From NCBI GenBank assembly GCA_963790335.1, contig CAWBOB010000006.1, positions 62,001 to 126,000 on the forward strand: DNA of 64,000 nt, in the 5' to 3' direction. The notes beneath the pieces were generated by a model. That model saw nothing but the letters and a program-made list of their open reading frames with translations, was not told the origin of the DNA and searched no databases. Position numbers and translations under genes: made by a program. The stretch comes from JAOUEA01 sp963790335 (lineage in GTDB: Bacteria > Actinomycetota > UBA4738 > HRBIN12). Each line of letters begins with the position of its first letter. Positions within the stretch are counted from its first letter, which is position 1. Below are positions 45,882 through 54,528 of this stretch, piece by piece.

Positions 45882-45960
45882 AAGCGAATCACATCGATGT
45901 GATCGCTTCCCCCTAGATGTGGTGGTAGCGTCACGGACCAGCCTAGATGTGGTGGCAGCG
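45882..45960 (+). promoter_or_regulatory. Palindromic operator and paired 19-bp direct repeats
   Basis: 45888-45903 is a perfect 16-bp palindrome (ATCACATCGATGTGAT), extended by five more paired bases each side after one unpaired A (45882-45908). Just after it come two 19-base direct repeats, CCTAGATGTGGTGGTAGCG (45912-45930) and CCTAGATGTGGTGGCAGCG (45942-45960), starting exactly 30 bases apart. They precede the gene at 45990. Likely a repressor or activator site (inference). Confidence 0.55.
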
Positions 45961-45989
45961 CCGGTCAGAACCCCGTTCGGAGGCTGGGT

Positions 45990-46572
45990 GTGGAGTGGTT
46001 GCCCGTGGCGGTCTTGGGCATCATATGGGCGGGCCTCCTGCTCCCGACCCGGGGCAGGGCGCGGACCACCCCACAGGGGTCGGTCGGAGAGTTCGAGCGC
46101 AGGATGGAACTGTTGGCGCACGCTGAGATCGCACGGCACCCAGGGCCGCTGGATCGTCACCCCACGCAAGGGGGTGCGGTTCATGGGCCCGGCCGAACGT
46201 ACCCGAGCGCGAGCCCGGGAGCGTCGCCGACAGGTCTTCACGTTCATGCTCGAGGCGATCGCCATCACCTTCCTCATCGGGCTCGTGCCCCCACTCCGTG
46301 TGGCCTGGGGGCTCAGCGGCGGATTGGTTGCCCTGCTCGCCGTGTACATCTGGCTGCTGCTGACCATGAAGCACCGCGAGTCCGCATATCGGACCGCCCC
46401 GCACGCCCATGCTCGCTCGCACGCCGCGCCGTCACGCCCAGCTCCCTCGCCTCGCTACGTGGCCGAGGGCCGCAGCACGTGGGCGCGGCCGAGCTTCAAC
46501 GGGCTCGGTTCGCTCGGCGAAGGCGACCGGGTCCACGTCGTCGTGCGCGCCGGCGAAGCAGCTCGCGCCTGA
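45990..46572 (+). CDS. Conserved membrane protein, function unknown
   Basis: About 194 residues: N-terminal helix (WLPVAVLGIIWAGLLLP), a segment FERRMELLAHAEIARH, then after one frame change near 46135 WIVTPRKGVRFMGPAERTRA, a basic stretch, a pair of helices (FMLEAIAITFLIGLVPPLRV and GLVALLAVYIWLLLTM) and a C-terminal soluble part (FNGLGSLGEGDRVHVVVRAG). A conserved actinobacterial hypothetical; I do not know its function. Close to the translin gene. Confidence 0.65.
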
Positions 46573-46581
46573 CCCGTCGGC

Positions 46582-47215
46582 GTGGATCTCGAAGGCCTCG
46601 TCGGTGAGCTGCACGGTCGTTTCGACGCGCTCGTCGCCGCGCGGGAGCAGGCGATCCCGGCGGCCCGGTCATCGATCCGCTCCAGCGCGAACGCGATCCG
46701 CGCCGTGCATCGGGAGGAGATGGACGCGGCCGACTCGCTGATCGCCGAGTCCGGGCGGACGCTCGCCGCGGCACTGCAGGCCGTGACCGCCCATCCCGAT
46801 CTTCGTGCTGCCGGCTACGTGCAGGACGCTCAGAAGGAATACGCCGAGGCGCACATCACGCGAGCGCTCGTCGCGGGGGCGCCGCTTCCCGGACCGCGAG
46901 CAGCTCGGCGTCGACGATGCGCCCTACCTGAACGGCGTCGCCGAGGCCATCGGCGAAGGCCGGCGCCGCATCCTCGACCTGCTCCGCGGGGGCGATGTCG
47001 ATCGCGGGAACGCGATGCTGGACACGCTGGAGGAGCTGTACGGAGTGCTCGTGACGATGGACTATCCCGACGCGATCACGATGAACCTGCGCCGCGCGAC
47101 CGACGTGGCTCGGTCGCTGATCGAGAAGACCCGCGGCGACCTCGCGATCGCCGCCATGCGCCAGGGGATCGAGCGGGCGCTCGACGAACACGCGCGGCGG
47201 CTGTTGCTAGGCTGA
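46582..47215 (+). CDS. Translin-family protein
   Basis: About 210 residues, helical. After one frame change near 46890 the order matches translin: REQAIPAARSSIRSSANAIR, HREEMDAADSLIAESGRTLA, KEYAEAHITRALVAGAPLPG, LNGVAEAIGEGRRRILDLLR and MLDTLEELYGVLVTMDYPDA, then the highly conserved AITMNLRRATDVARSLIEKT and RGDLAIAAM. Translins bind single-stranded nucleic acid; eukaryotic translin with Trax forms an RNase, and archaeal relatives exist. The catalytic Glu residues of Trax cannot be judged here. Ends just before tRNA-Ala. Confidence 0.75.
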
Positions 47216-47222
47216 CGGCCCT

Positions 47223-47296
47223 GGGGGTGTAGCTCAGCCCGGTAGAGCGCTGCCTTCGCACGGCAGAGGTCGACGGTTCGAATCCGTTCACCTCCA
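47223..47296 (+). tRNA. tRNA-Ala (CGC)
   Basis: Cloverleaf: acceptor GGGGGTG/CACCTCC with one G-U pair, D-arm GCTC-AGCCCGGTA-GAGC, anticodon stem CTGCC/GGCAG with loop TTCGCAC (anticodon CGC), T-stem GACGG/CCGTT with loop TTCGAAT. Discriminator A, CCA not encoded. Confidence 0.93.
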
Positions 47297-47454
47297 CCCA
47301 GTCTCCCGCCGTTCCTCCACTCCGCGGGCCCGCCCGTCGAACATGCCGGTTGGTCGTTCAAGGAACCCTTCCGGGGTGCCGACACTTCTCCGGGACGCAC
47401 GACGTCCGGTTCACGGGTCGTGCGCGTGCACCGAACCCGAGAAGGGGGTCACAC

Positions 47455-47929
47455 ATGCAGTCGGAGAAGCTGTCGTACCCGGGCATCGGGGGCGCCGTGG
47501 CCGGCGTCGTCGGGCTGCTCGGCGTGTTCATGTCGTGGTTCGAGATCTCCGGCCCGAACGGGTCGATCAGGATCGACGGAACCGCCGACTCCAGCGGCCA
47601 GCTCGCGTTCGCGATGTCGATCGCCCTGTTCGCGTTCTCGGTCGGCTACGTGCTGCTCGACGACCGCCGCATCCGCCGTTCGATGGCTGCGCTGATCATC
47701 GCGAGCGCGGTCATCCTCGTGCTCGCATGCCTGCTGGGTCTGAACACGCGCCGGCGACGGCACCGACCTGGCACCTGGATTCTCGCTGTCGGTGCTCGCG
47801 GGCCTGCTCGGCGTCGGCGCCGGCATCCTGACCCTGAGGGACGCGCCGGTGGGCGAGGTCATCCCCGACGACGCGGAGACGTCGGCCGACGTGTCGACCG
47901 ACACCGAGGCTTCCGCCACCGCCTCCTGA
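47455..47929 (+). CDS. Small membrane protein, function unknown
   Basis: About 157 residues: membrane helices IGGAVAGVVGLLGVFMSWFE, QLAFAMSIALFAFSVGYVLL and SMAALIIASAVILVLACLLG, then after a frame change near 47755 a further hydrophobic segment (LSVLAGLLGVGAGILTL) and an acidic C-terminal tail (EVIPDDAETSADVSTDT). MSWFEISGPNGSIRIDG resembles actinobacterial proteins with a short outside loop. Function unknown. Confidence 0.6.
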
Positions 47930-47972
47930 CGCGAAGCTTTCCCGCTCCGGCGTGGAGGACGCCGCGGGTCGC

Positions 47973-47978
47973 TAGCCT
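47973..47978 (+). promoter_or_regulatory. -10 box (TAGCCT)
   Basis: TANNNT hexamer 9 nt before the ATG of the LysA-family gene; leaderless geometry. Confidence 0.45.
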
Positions 47979-47987
47979 GTGGTCGTC

Positions 47988-49235
47988 ATGTCGACGACCA
48001 CGACCCGAGGTGCCTGGTGGGTGCGACCCGGCTTGGGCGTCGACGACGGGCGGTTGACGATCGCGGGGCGCGACGCCGAGCAGCTCGCGCGTGAGCACGG
48101 GACGCCGACGTTCGCCTACGACCTCCAGCGTGCCCTCGAGCAAGCCGAGGCGCTGCGCGAGGCCTTCGAGGTCGCCGGCGTCAGGGGGTCGGTTCGCTAC
48201 GCGCTGAAGGCGCAGCGGGAACCCGGCTTCCTGCGGTTCCTGCGCACGCACGCTCCGTTCGTCGGCATCGACGTCTGTTCACCGGGCGAGCTGGAGTGGG
48301 CGCTCGAGCACGGATGGACGGGCGACGAGATCAGCTACACCGGCACGAACCTCTCCGACCGCGATCTCGCGCGCATCGTGCCGACCGGGTGCCACGTCAA
48401 CGTGGATCTGCTGTCGCAGCTCGAGCGGCTCGGCCGCGCGGCACCCTCGCGCGCGGTCGGCATCAGGGTCAATCCGCGGGCGGGTGCGACACACGCAGGC
48501 GGCACCGAGAGCGCCTACGCCGGCGCGAAGCCCACGAAGTTCGGGGTCTACCCCGAGCGTCTGACGGAGGCGGTCGAGATCGCCCGCCGTCACGACCTCA
48601 CCATCGACACGGTGCACGTGCACTCTGGGTACCTGTACTTCAACGAGTCGCTCGATGTCGTCGACGAGGTCATGGCCCGGGTGGCCGCCGCCGCCGCCAC
48701 CTTCATCGAGGCGGGGTGCCCGATCGCCGAGGTGAACACCGGCGGCGGGCTCGGCGTGCCGTTCCGCCCCTCCGACGAGCCGCTCGACCTCGCGCGGTGG
48801 GCCGGGATCATGGCGCGTCATCTCGGCCCGCTCGGGGTGACCGTGGCGACCGAGCCGGGGGAGTTCATCGCGAAGCAGACGGGGGTGCTCTTGGCCGAGG
48901 TCGTCACCGTCGAAGACCGTGACGGCACCACGTTCGTCGGTCTCGACACCGGTTGGAACGCGCTCTGCGAGCACTTCGTCTACGGCATCCCGTTCTTCCC
49001 GATCCTGTGTCGCGCGGTCGACGAGCCGCCCGCACACGAGGTGACCTTCGCCGGGCACATCAACGAGGGCCCTGATCTGTTCGCGGAACGCTACCCGTTC
49101 CCCGACGTTCGGGAAGGTGACATCGTCGCCATGCCCAACGTGGGTTCCTACAACGCATCGATGGCCTCGTTCCACTGCATGCGTGAGCCGCCGGCCACGG
49201 TGGTGTTCGAGGACCGATCCGAGAGCGTTACCTGA
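47988..49235 (+). CDS. LysA-family PLP decarboxylase (diaminopimelate/ornithine type)
   Basis: 415 residues of fold-type III PLP enzymes. PLP lysine in VRYALKAQREPGFLRFLRTH; VHVHSGYLYFNESLDVVDEV, IAEVNTGGGLGVPFRPSDEP and VTVATEPGEFIAKQTGVLLA are the PLP-phosphate and substrate regions. The C-terminal barrel has GHINEGPDLFAERYPFPDVR and PNVGSYNASMASFHCM. In LysA the position after GH carries a Cys-x-Ser that contacts the substrate; here it is NEGPD, so the substrate may not be diaminopimelate. A paralogue within the family is likely. Its 3' end overlaps the convergent Vgb gene by 8 bases. Confidence 0.82.
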   Translation: MSTTTTRGAWWVRPGLGVDDGRLTIAGRDAEQLAREHGTPTFAYDLQRALEQAEALREAFEVAGVRGSVRYALKAQREPGFLRFLRTHAPFVGIDVCSPGELEWALEHGWTGDEISYTGTNLSDRDLARIVPTGCHVNVDLLSQLERLGRAAPSRAVGIRVNPRAGATHAGGTESAYAGAKPTKFGVYPERLTEAVEIARRHDLTIDTVHVHSGYLYFNESLDVVDEVMARVAAAAATFIEAGCPIAEVNTGGGLGVPFRPSDEPLDLARWAGIMARHLGPLGVTVATEPGEFIAKQTGVLLAEVVTVEDRDGTTFVGLDTGWNALCEHFVYGIPFFPILCRAVDEPPAHEVTFAGHINEGPDLFAERYPFPDVREGDIVAMPNVGSYNASMASFHCMREPPATVVFEDRSESVT

Positions 49236-50799
49236 ACGACACCACGAACGTGGCGTCCGAGCCGCGCCACCCCGCCGCCGAGAACCGGAACGTGATCGCT
49301 CGGCACGTGCCGGCCCAGGATCGCTCCGTGCGCCAGCGTGTCACCAGCCGATCGTTCCGTGTGGACAGACGGACGTCGGCCGGCGTCGCCGGCCCCAGGG
49401 TCACCGAGCGATCGGCACAGGCGACAGGCCTGGTGACCGGGAACCCGCTCGCCACGAGCGTGGCGCCGTCGCGCGGCAGCGGTCCACCGAGCCCCAGCTC
49501 GAGCGTCGCCCACAGGCCGGCGCGCTGCGTCCCCGTCGGGACCGAACCGCCGATGCTCGAGAACGCCAGATAGGTACTCGATGCCGACGCCGTGTTGCCC
49601 GCGGTGTCGGACGCCGTCACCTCGAAACGGTGCGCGCCCGGCGAGGCGTCGACCCGTGCCCCGTCGGCGACGCTTCCGATGCAGGTGGCGACGCCCCACC
49701 CGCCCTCGTCGAGGCATGTGAAGTCGGCGATCGCCGCAGCCGTGGAGGTGAGGACCGAGCCATCGGCGGGTGCGTCGATGCGGATCTCCGGCGGGGTCAG
49801 ATCAGGGGGCGTGGGCGGCACGCCGAGCCTGCCGATCGCGCTCGCGTTGCCCTGGGTGAACCACACGGCATCGTCCGGGCCGGGGGCGAGCGAGGATGGC
49901 GAGGACCCCACGGCCGGCAGCGGGTGCTCGGTGATGGTGCCGTCGAGCGCGACCCGACCGATCAGATCGGTGCCGGCGCCGGTGAACCACATCGCGCCGT
50001 CCCACCCTGCTGCGATCGACGCAGGGTCCGACGCGGCCGTCGGTACCGCGTAGGTCGTGATGTCGCCTGTGAGCGTGATGCGGCCGATGCGGTTGGCCGA
50101 GCGCATCGTGAACCACATGGCGCCGTCCGGTCCGGCCGCGATGCCCGCGGGGAGGCTGGCCGCGACCGGCAGCGGGTATTCGGTGACCTCCCCATCGGTC
50201 GTGATGCGTCCGATGCGGTTGCCCCGCTGCTCGGTGAACCACAGGGCGCCGTCGCCGCCGGCTGCGATGCCGAGCGGACCCGGCACCGACGACGGGAGCG
50301 GGAACTCGCTGATGGTGCCGTCGAGACCGATCCTGCCGATCATGTGGGCTCCACGCTCGGTGAACCACATCGCCTCGTCGGGCCCGGCGGTGATGCCGGC
50401 GAGCACCGCGTTGCCCGTCGGCACGTCGAACTCGGTGAGCGTGCCGTCGACGGCCAGGCGCCCGATGCGGTTGAGTCCCTGCTCGGTGAACCACACCGCT
50501 CCGTCGACCCCCGCCGCGATCGAGGTCGGGTCGGCGTTGGACTCCAGCGCCGTCCATGGCCCGATCGTCCCGTCGGTCTCGATGCGTCCGATCGAGTCGG
50601 TGCTGCGTTGCGTGAACCACATCGCCCCGTCGGATCCGAGGGCGATGCCGTACGGAGAGGCCGCCGGGGCCAGAGGGAATTCGGTGAGCTCCAGGGGCGA
50701 GGCGGCATTCGCCGCAGGCACGAGCAGCCCCACCGAGAGCAGGGTCGCGAGCAGGGCGCCGACGCGGACGCCGGCCATGTGAGGACGCCGATCTACCAT
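49228..50799 (-). CDS. Secreted Vgb-like (virginiamycin B lyase family) beta-propeller
   Basis: About 523 residues. Signal peptide VRVGALLATLLSVGLLVPAA then NAASP. Then seven propeller blades, each with a GIALGSDGAMWFTQ-type strand: ADPTSIAAGVDGAVWFTEQG, AGITAGPDEAMWFTERGAHM, GIAAGGDGALWFTEQRGNRI, PAGIAAGPDGAMWFTMRSAN, SIAAGWDGAMWFTGAGTDLI and SLAPGPDDAVWFTQGNASAI. A C-terminal Ig-like region follows (DAPADGSVLTSTAAAIADFT). Vgb itself linearises streptogramin B, but most family members are uncharacterised. ATG 50799 or 50777; no clear ribosome site decides. Frame intact. Confidence 0.82.
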   Translation of the reverse strand: MVDRRPHMAGVRVGALLATLLSVGLLVPAANAASPLELTEFPLAPAASPYGIALGSDGAMWFTQRSTDSIGRIETDGTIGPWTALESNADPTSIAAGVDGAVWFTEQGLNRIGRLAVDGTLTEFDVPTGNAVLAGITAGPDEAMWFTERGAHMIGRIGLDGTISEFPLPSSVPGPLGIAAGGDGALWFTEQRGNRIGRITTDGEVTEYPLPVAASLPAGIAAGPDGAMWFTMRSANRIGRITLTGDITTYAVPTAASDPASIAAGWDGAMWFTGAGTDLIGRVALDGTITEHPLPAVGSSPSSLAPGPDDAVWFTQGNASAIGRLGVPPTPPDLTPPEIRIDAPADGSVLTSTAAAIADFTCLDEGGWGVATCIGSVADGARVDASPGAHRFEVTASDTAGNTASASSTYLAFSSIGGSVPTGTQRAGLWATLELGLGGPLPRDGATLVASGFPVTRPVACADRSVTLGPATPADVRLSTRNDRLVTRWRTERSWAGTCRAITFRFSAAGWRGSDATFVVSFR

Positions 50800-50913
50800 G
50801 TTCGGGGTATCGGCAGGAGTGCGCCGGTGCGCCCACGGTCCAAGGTCGGCGGCGCATCGGTCCTTCGGCCCCCTCGAGGCGCTCCGCACGGCGGCTCCCT
50901 GGGGTCCGAACGG

Positions 50914-50919
50914 TATCCT
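50914..50919 (+). promoter_or_regulatory. -10 box (TATCCT)
   Basis: TANNNT hexamer 7 nt before the amidohydrolase ATG; leaderless geometry. Confidence 0.5.
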
Positions 50920-50926
50920 CCGCGCC

Positions 50927-52183
50927 ATGAGCGAGCGACTGGTTCTCACGTCCGATCGGCTGATCGACACCGAGCGGGGGGAGGGGGTGACCGGCCGAGC
51001 GGTCATCGTCGAGGACGATCGCATCGCCGCCGTCGTTGCAGCGGCCGATGCCCCCGATGGACCCCGCCGCATCGATCTCGCCGGGCACACGCTCCTTCCC
51101 GGGCTGATGGACATGCATTCGCACCTCATCGGCCCCGACGACACCGGTCAGGGGTATGCGGCGCTCGTCATGCGGAGTCCCGCACAGGAAGCCGTCATCG
51201 GCGTGCGCAACGCGCGGGCCACCCTCGAAGCCGGCTTCACGACGGTCCGTGACATCGGCACCTTCCGCGCCTTCGTCGACGTCGCCCTCAAGGAAGGGAT
51301 CGACAACGGATGGTTCCCCGGACCGCGCATGATGTGCGCCGGCGCGTACGTGACCACGCCCGGCGGCGCCGGCGACCTCACCGGCCTCGCGGTCGATGTC
51401 GACGAGGTCGTGCCGCGCGACCTGCGGTTCGGGGTGACGAGCGGCGTCGATCAGATGCGCACGACGGTGCGCCAGGTGCTCCGCTACGGGGCCGACTTCA
51501 TCAAGGTCCTCGCGACCGGCGCCGTGCTCACGAGCGGCACGCGACCGGGGATGCCGGAGTTCACGGAGGACGAGCTGCGCGCTGCGGTCGAGGAGGCCGA
51601 GGGGGCGGGCGCGCATGTCGCCGCCCACGCGCACGGCGCCGAGGGCATCAAGCGGGCCGTGCGCGCCGGCGTCCGCTCGATCGAGCACGGTTCGCTCATG
51701 GACGACGAGGCGATCGAGATGATGGCGGAGCGAGGCACGTACCTCGTGGCGGACATGTACGACGGCGACTACATGCTCGAGGTGGGACCGTCGCTCGGGT
51801 ACACCGACGAGGTCATCGAGAAGGTGCACCTCACGAACGACGCGCAGCGTGAAGGGTTCACCAAGTGCGTGAAGGCGGGGGTGCCTCTGGCGTTCGGCAC
51901 GGACTCGGGCATCGCGCCCCACGGGCTCAACGCGCGGCAGTTCGCGTACTACGTGCGGTTCGGCCTCACGCCGGTCCAGGCGATCCAGAGCGCGACACGA
52001 TGGTCGTCCGAGCTCATGCGCTGGGAAGACCGGGTGGGCACGGTCGCCCCGGGCCTGTTCGCGGACCTCGTCGCCGTGCCGGGCGATCCCACCGACGACG
52101 TGACCCTGCTCGAGGACGTGCCGTTCGTCATGAAGGGCGGCGAGATCGTCAAGGGGGGCTCTCCGCAGACGACCACCCCTTGA
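50927..52183 (+). CDS. Metal-dependent amidohydrolase (imidazolonepropionase/prolidase-like)
   Basis: 418 residues. Metal ligands: HSH in LPGLMDMHSHLIGPD, the carboxylated lysine in ADFIKVLATGAVL, His in AHVAAHAHGAEGIKRA and RSIEHGSLMDD, and Asp in LAFGTDSGIAPHG. N- and C-terminal beta parts (VLTSDRLIDTERGEGVTGRA, LFADLVAVPGDPTDD). Substrate unclear; the family includes Xaa-Pro dipeptidases and imidazolone-type hydrolases. Frame intact. Confidence 0.87.
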   Translation: MSERLVLTSDRLIDTERGEGVTGRAVIVEDDRIAAVVAAADAPDGPRRIDLAGHTLLPGLMDMHSHLIGPDDTGQGYAALVMRSPAQEAVIGVRNARATLEAGFTTVRDIGTFRAFVDVALKEGIDNGWFPGPRMMCAGAYVTTPGGAGDLTGLAVDVDEVVPRDLRFGVTSGVDQMRTTVRQVLRYGADFIKVLATGAVLTSGTRPGMPEFTEDELRAAVEEAEGAGAHVAAHAHGAEGIKRAVRAGVRSIEHGSLMDDEAIEMMAERGTYLVADMYDGDYMLEVGPSLGYTDEVIEKVHLTNDAQREGFTKCVKAGVPLAFGTDSGIAPHGLNARQFAYYVRFGLTPVQAIQSATRWSSELMRWEDRVGTVAPGLFADLVAVPGDPTDDVTLLEDVPFVMKGGEIVKGGSPQTTTP

Positions 52184-52191
52184 GGGCTCGG

Positions 52192-52221
52192 TTGACAGTC
52201 AACAATCTCCCGGGATAGCGT
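52192..52221 (+). promoter_or_regulatory. Promoter of the PYROXD2-like gene
   Basis: -35 TTGACA (52192-52197), 18-nt spacer, -10 TAGCGT (52216-52221), and GTG start 7 nt later (52229). The -35 box lies inside the 13-bp palindrome GTTGACAGTCAAC (52191-52203), a possible operator. Confidence 0.65.
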
Positions 52222-52228
52222 CCGGCGC

Positions 52229-53833
52229 GTGAGCCGGGACGCGTACGACGCCGTCGTCGTCGGCGGGGGGCACAACGGCCTGGTGGCCGGGTTCTACCTC
52301 TCACGTGCAGGCATGCGGGTGCTCGTGCTGGAGCGGCGACCCTTCGTCGGTGGTGCGTGCAACACGGAAGAGTTCGCGCCAGGGTTCCATGCCTCGACCG
52401 GGGCGTACGTGCTCTCGATGCTTCGGGAGTCGATCTGGCGGGATATGCGGTTGGTGGAGCGCGGCATCGTCGTCGACCCCGCCGGGCCGACCCTGAACCT
52501 CTATCCGGACGGCGCCCGCTACACCCTCGGTGATGACATGGCCTCGGACGTCGAGGAGACGCGCCGATTCTCACCGGCCGATGCGAGAGCACTTCCCGGG
52601 TTCGAGCGGGAACTCGGTGAGCTGGTGCACGGCGTGCTTCCCTCGTTCGACTGGACGGCACCCGACCCACGCATGCGGTCGCTGCGCGACGTGGTCGAGC
52701 TCGCCAGGTGGGGTCGCGTCGGACTGCGGCATCGCTCGCGCATCGCGGACCTCGCCTATCTGTTCTCGACGAGCGCGACGCAGTTCCTCTCGGAGTGGTT
52801 CGAGAGCGAGCACGTGAAGGCCGCGCTCGGCTGGCATGCGATCAACGACAGCGTGGCCGGTCCGTCGACCCCCGGCACCGCGTACGTGCTGCTGCACGAT
52901 CATGCAGGCGAGCAGCCCGACGGCGGTGTGCGGCAGTGGGGGTTCGTGCGGGGAGGCATGGGAAGGCTGACGGCGACCATGGCCGATGCGGCCCGTGAGG
53001 CAGGGTGCGAGATCCGCTGTGATGCGAGGTGAGCGAGGTGCTGACCCGAGGCGGGCAGGGCCGTGGGCGTGCGCATGGCCGACGGCGAGGAGATCCGATC
53101 GCACCGGGTGCTCTCGAACGCCGACCCGAAGCGCACGTTCCTGACGTTGTGCGACCGGCGTGACCTTCCAGACGGATTCGTGGCTCGCATCGAGGCGTAT
53201 CGGTGCATGGGCACGAGCATCAAGATCAACCTCGGGCTGAGCGGGCTTCCGTACGTGCGCGGCTTGCCCGAGAACGGCGTGCAGCGCTACCACACCGGCA
53301 TCCTGGAGCTGAACCCGTTCATCCCCGACATGGACTTCCAGCAGGCTCAGGCGGTACAAGGCGTCGCTGCCGACCCGGCTCACATCGAGCTGTGCTTCCC
53401 GACGGTGCATGACCCCTCGCTCGCACCCCCAGGCAAGCACATCGTCACGATCGACGTGAACTCGCAGCCGTACACCCTGCGTGACGGATCGTGGGACGGG
53501 ATCAAGGACGACCGCGCCGATCGTGCGATCGCGACCATCGCGGAGCACTTCCCGAAGCTTCCCGACCTCATCGAGCACCGGCAGGTCGTGACGCCACTCG
53601 ACATGGAGCGACTGATGGGTCTCACCGGAGGCCACGCGCTGCACGGCGACATGGCCCCCGACCAGCTGCTCTTCCTTCGGCCCGCGCGAGGGTGGGCCGA
53701 TCACCGCACGCCCATCAGGGGGATGTATCTGTGCGGCGCGGGCACGCACCCCGGTGGCGGCGTCACCGGAGCGAACGGACGGAACGCGGCGCGGGAGGTC
53801 CTTCGGGACGCGCGCGCCGCTCGACGCCCGTAG
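52229..53833 (+). CDS. FAD-dependent oxidoreductase (PYROXD2/phytoene-desaturase-like)
   Basis: About 535 residues. FAD-binding loop AVVVGGGHNGLVAGFYLSRA and LERRPFVGGACNTEEFAPGF. Further features: ASTGAYVLSMLRESIWRDMR, FLSEWFESEHVKAALGWHA, GGVRQWGFVRGGMGRLT and, in the second half, RVLSNADPKRTFLTLCDRRD and GMYLCGAGTHPGGGVTGANG. The pattern fits PYROXD2-like proteins, relatives of carotene desaturases. Two frame changes between 53025 and 53065. Substrate unknown. Has its own promoter. Confidence 0.87.
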
Positions 53834-53839
53834 GCCAGT

Positions 53840-54387
53840 TCAGCCGGGACGAGAGATCAGCGTCGGTGTTCGGGGCAGGAAGCTGCGACCCCTTCGTTGC
53901 TGCTTGGGCACGAGCTCGTTGGTGAAGACCCACTTCGACCGAGGCAGGGGTGCGAGGGCGCTGACCCTGAAGAACGATTGTGGACCCATGACGTCGTCGT
54001 CTTCGTCGTCGTCGTCGTCGTTATCCTCCTCTGAGTCGGACCCGTCGCCTCGATCCCCGGATCCTGTCGTCGCAGTCGGTTCTTCCGAACGCAGGTGTTC
54101 GTCGAGCCACGACGGAGGAAGGGCGTCGGGCCAGGCATCCTGCGGCTCGTGTGGTACACGCCCCGCGAAGACTGCTCCCCAAGTCGCCGCTGGAACCTGA
54201 GCCTCTTCGGTATCGAGGGCGATGAACAGCACGGCCGTGTGCATGGGCGTCTCGTCGAGCGCCCCAGGTCCACCCGCAGGCATCACAGCGAATCCTTGCA
54301 CTTCCTGAACGGCACGCGCCCCTGCCAGGTGGCGCGGGGCATCGCCACAAGCAGCGCTCGGTCCGGTTCGGCATCCGTGCTCAGCAT
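53840..54387 (-). CDS. Acidic hypothetical protein
   Basis: About 180 residues. ATG 54387 follows GGGGAG by 5 bases. MLSTDAEPDRALLVAMPRAT and a small domain (TAVLFIALDTEEAQVPAATW, GAVFAGRVPHEPQDAWPDAL), then an acidic run (SEEDNDDDDDEDDD, built from repeated GAC/GAG codons) and MGPQSFFRVSALAPLPRSKW. One frame change near 54290. No known family. Divergent from the phoX-like gene. Confidence 0.5.
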
Positions 54388-54428
54388 CTCACTCCCCTGA
54401 GAACATCGAGACTCATCGTACGCACGAC

Positions 54429-54457
54429 TTGACCGAATCACCCTCAATTCGTAGATT
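54429..54457 (+). promoter_or_regulatory. Promoter of the PhoX gene with a TGTCGACA palindrome
   Basis: -35 TTGACC (54429-54434), 17-nt spacer, -10 TAGATT (54452-54457). The palindrome TGTCGACA (54457-54464) abuts the -10 and is repeated in the same place at the grd promoter. Confidence 0.6.
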
Positions 54458-54528
54458 GTCGACAGTCCACAGACCCACGAAAGGCCGACCGACTCATGCG
54501 CGGTCGAGCTGGGGAAAGGGGGAGACCG

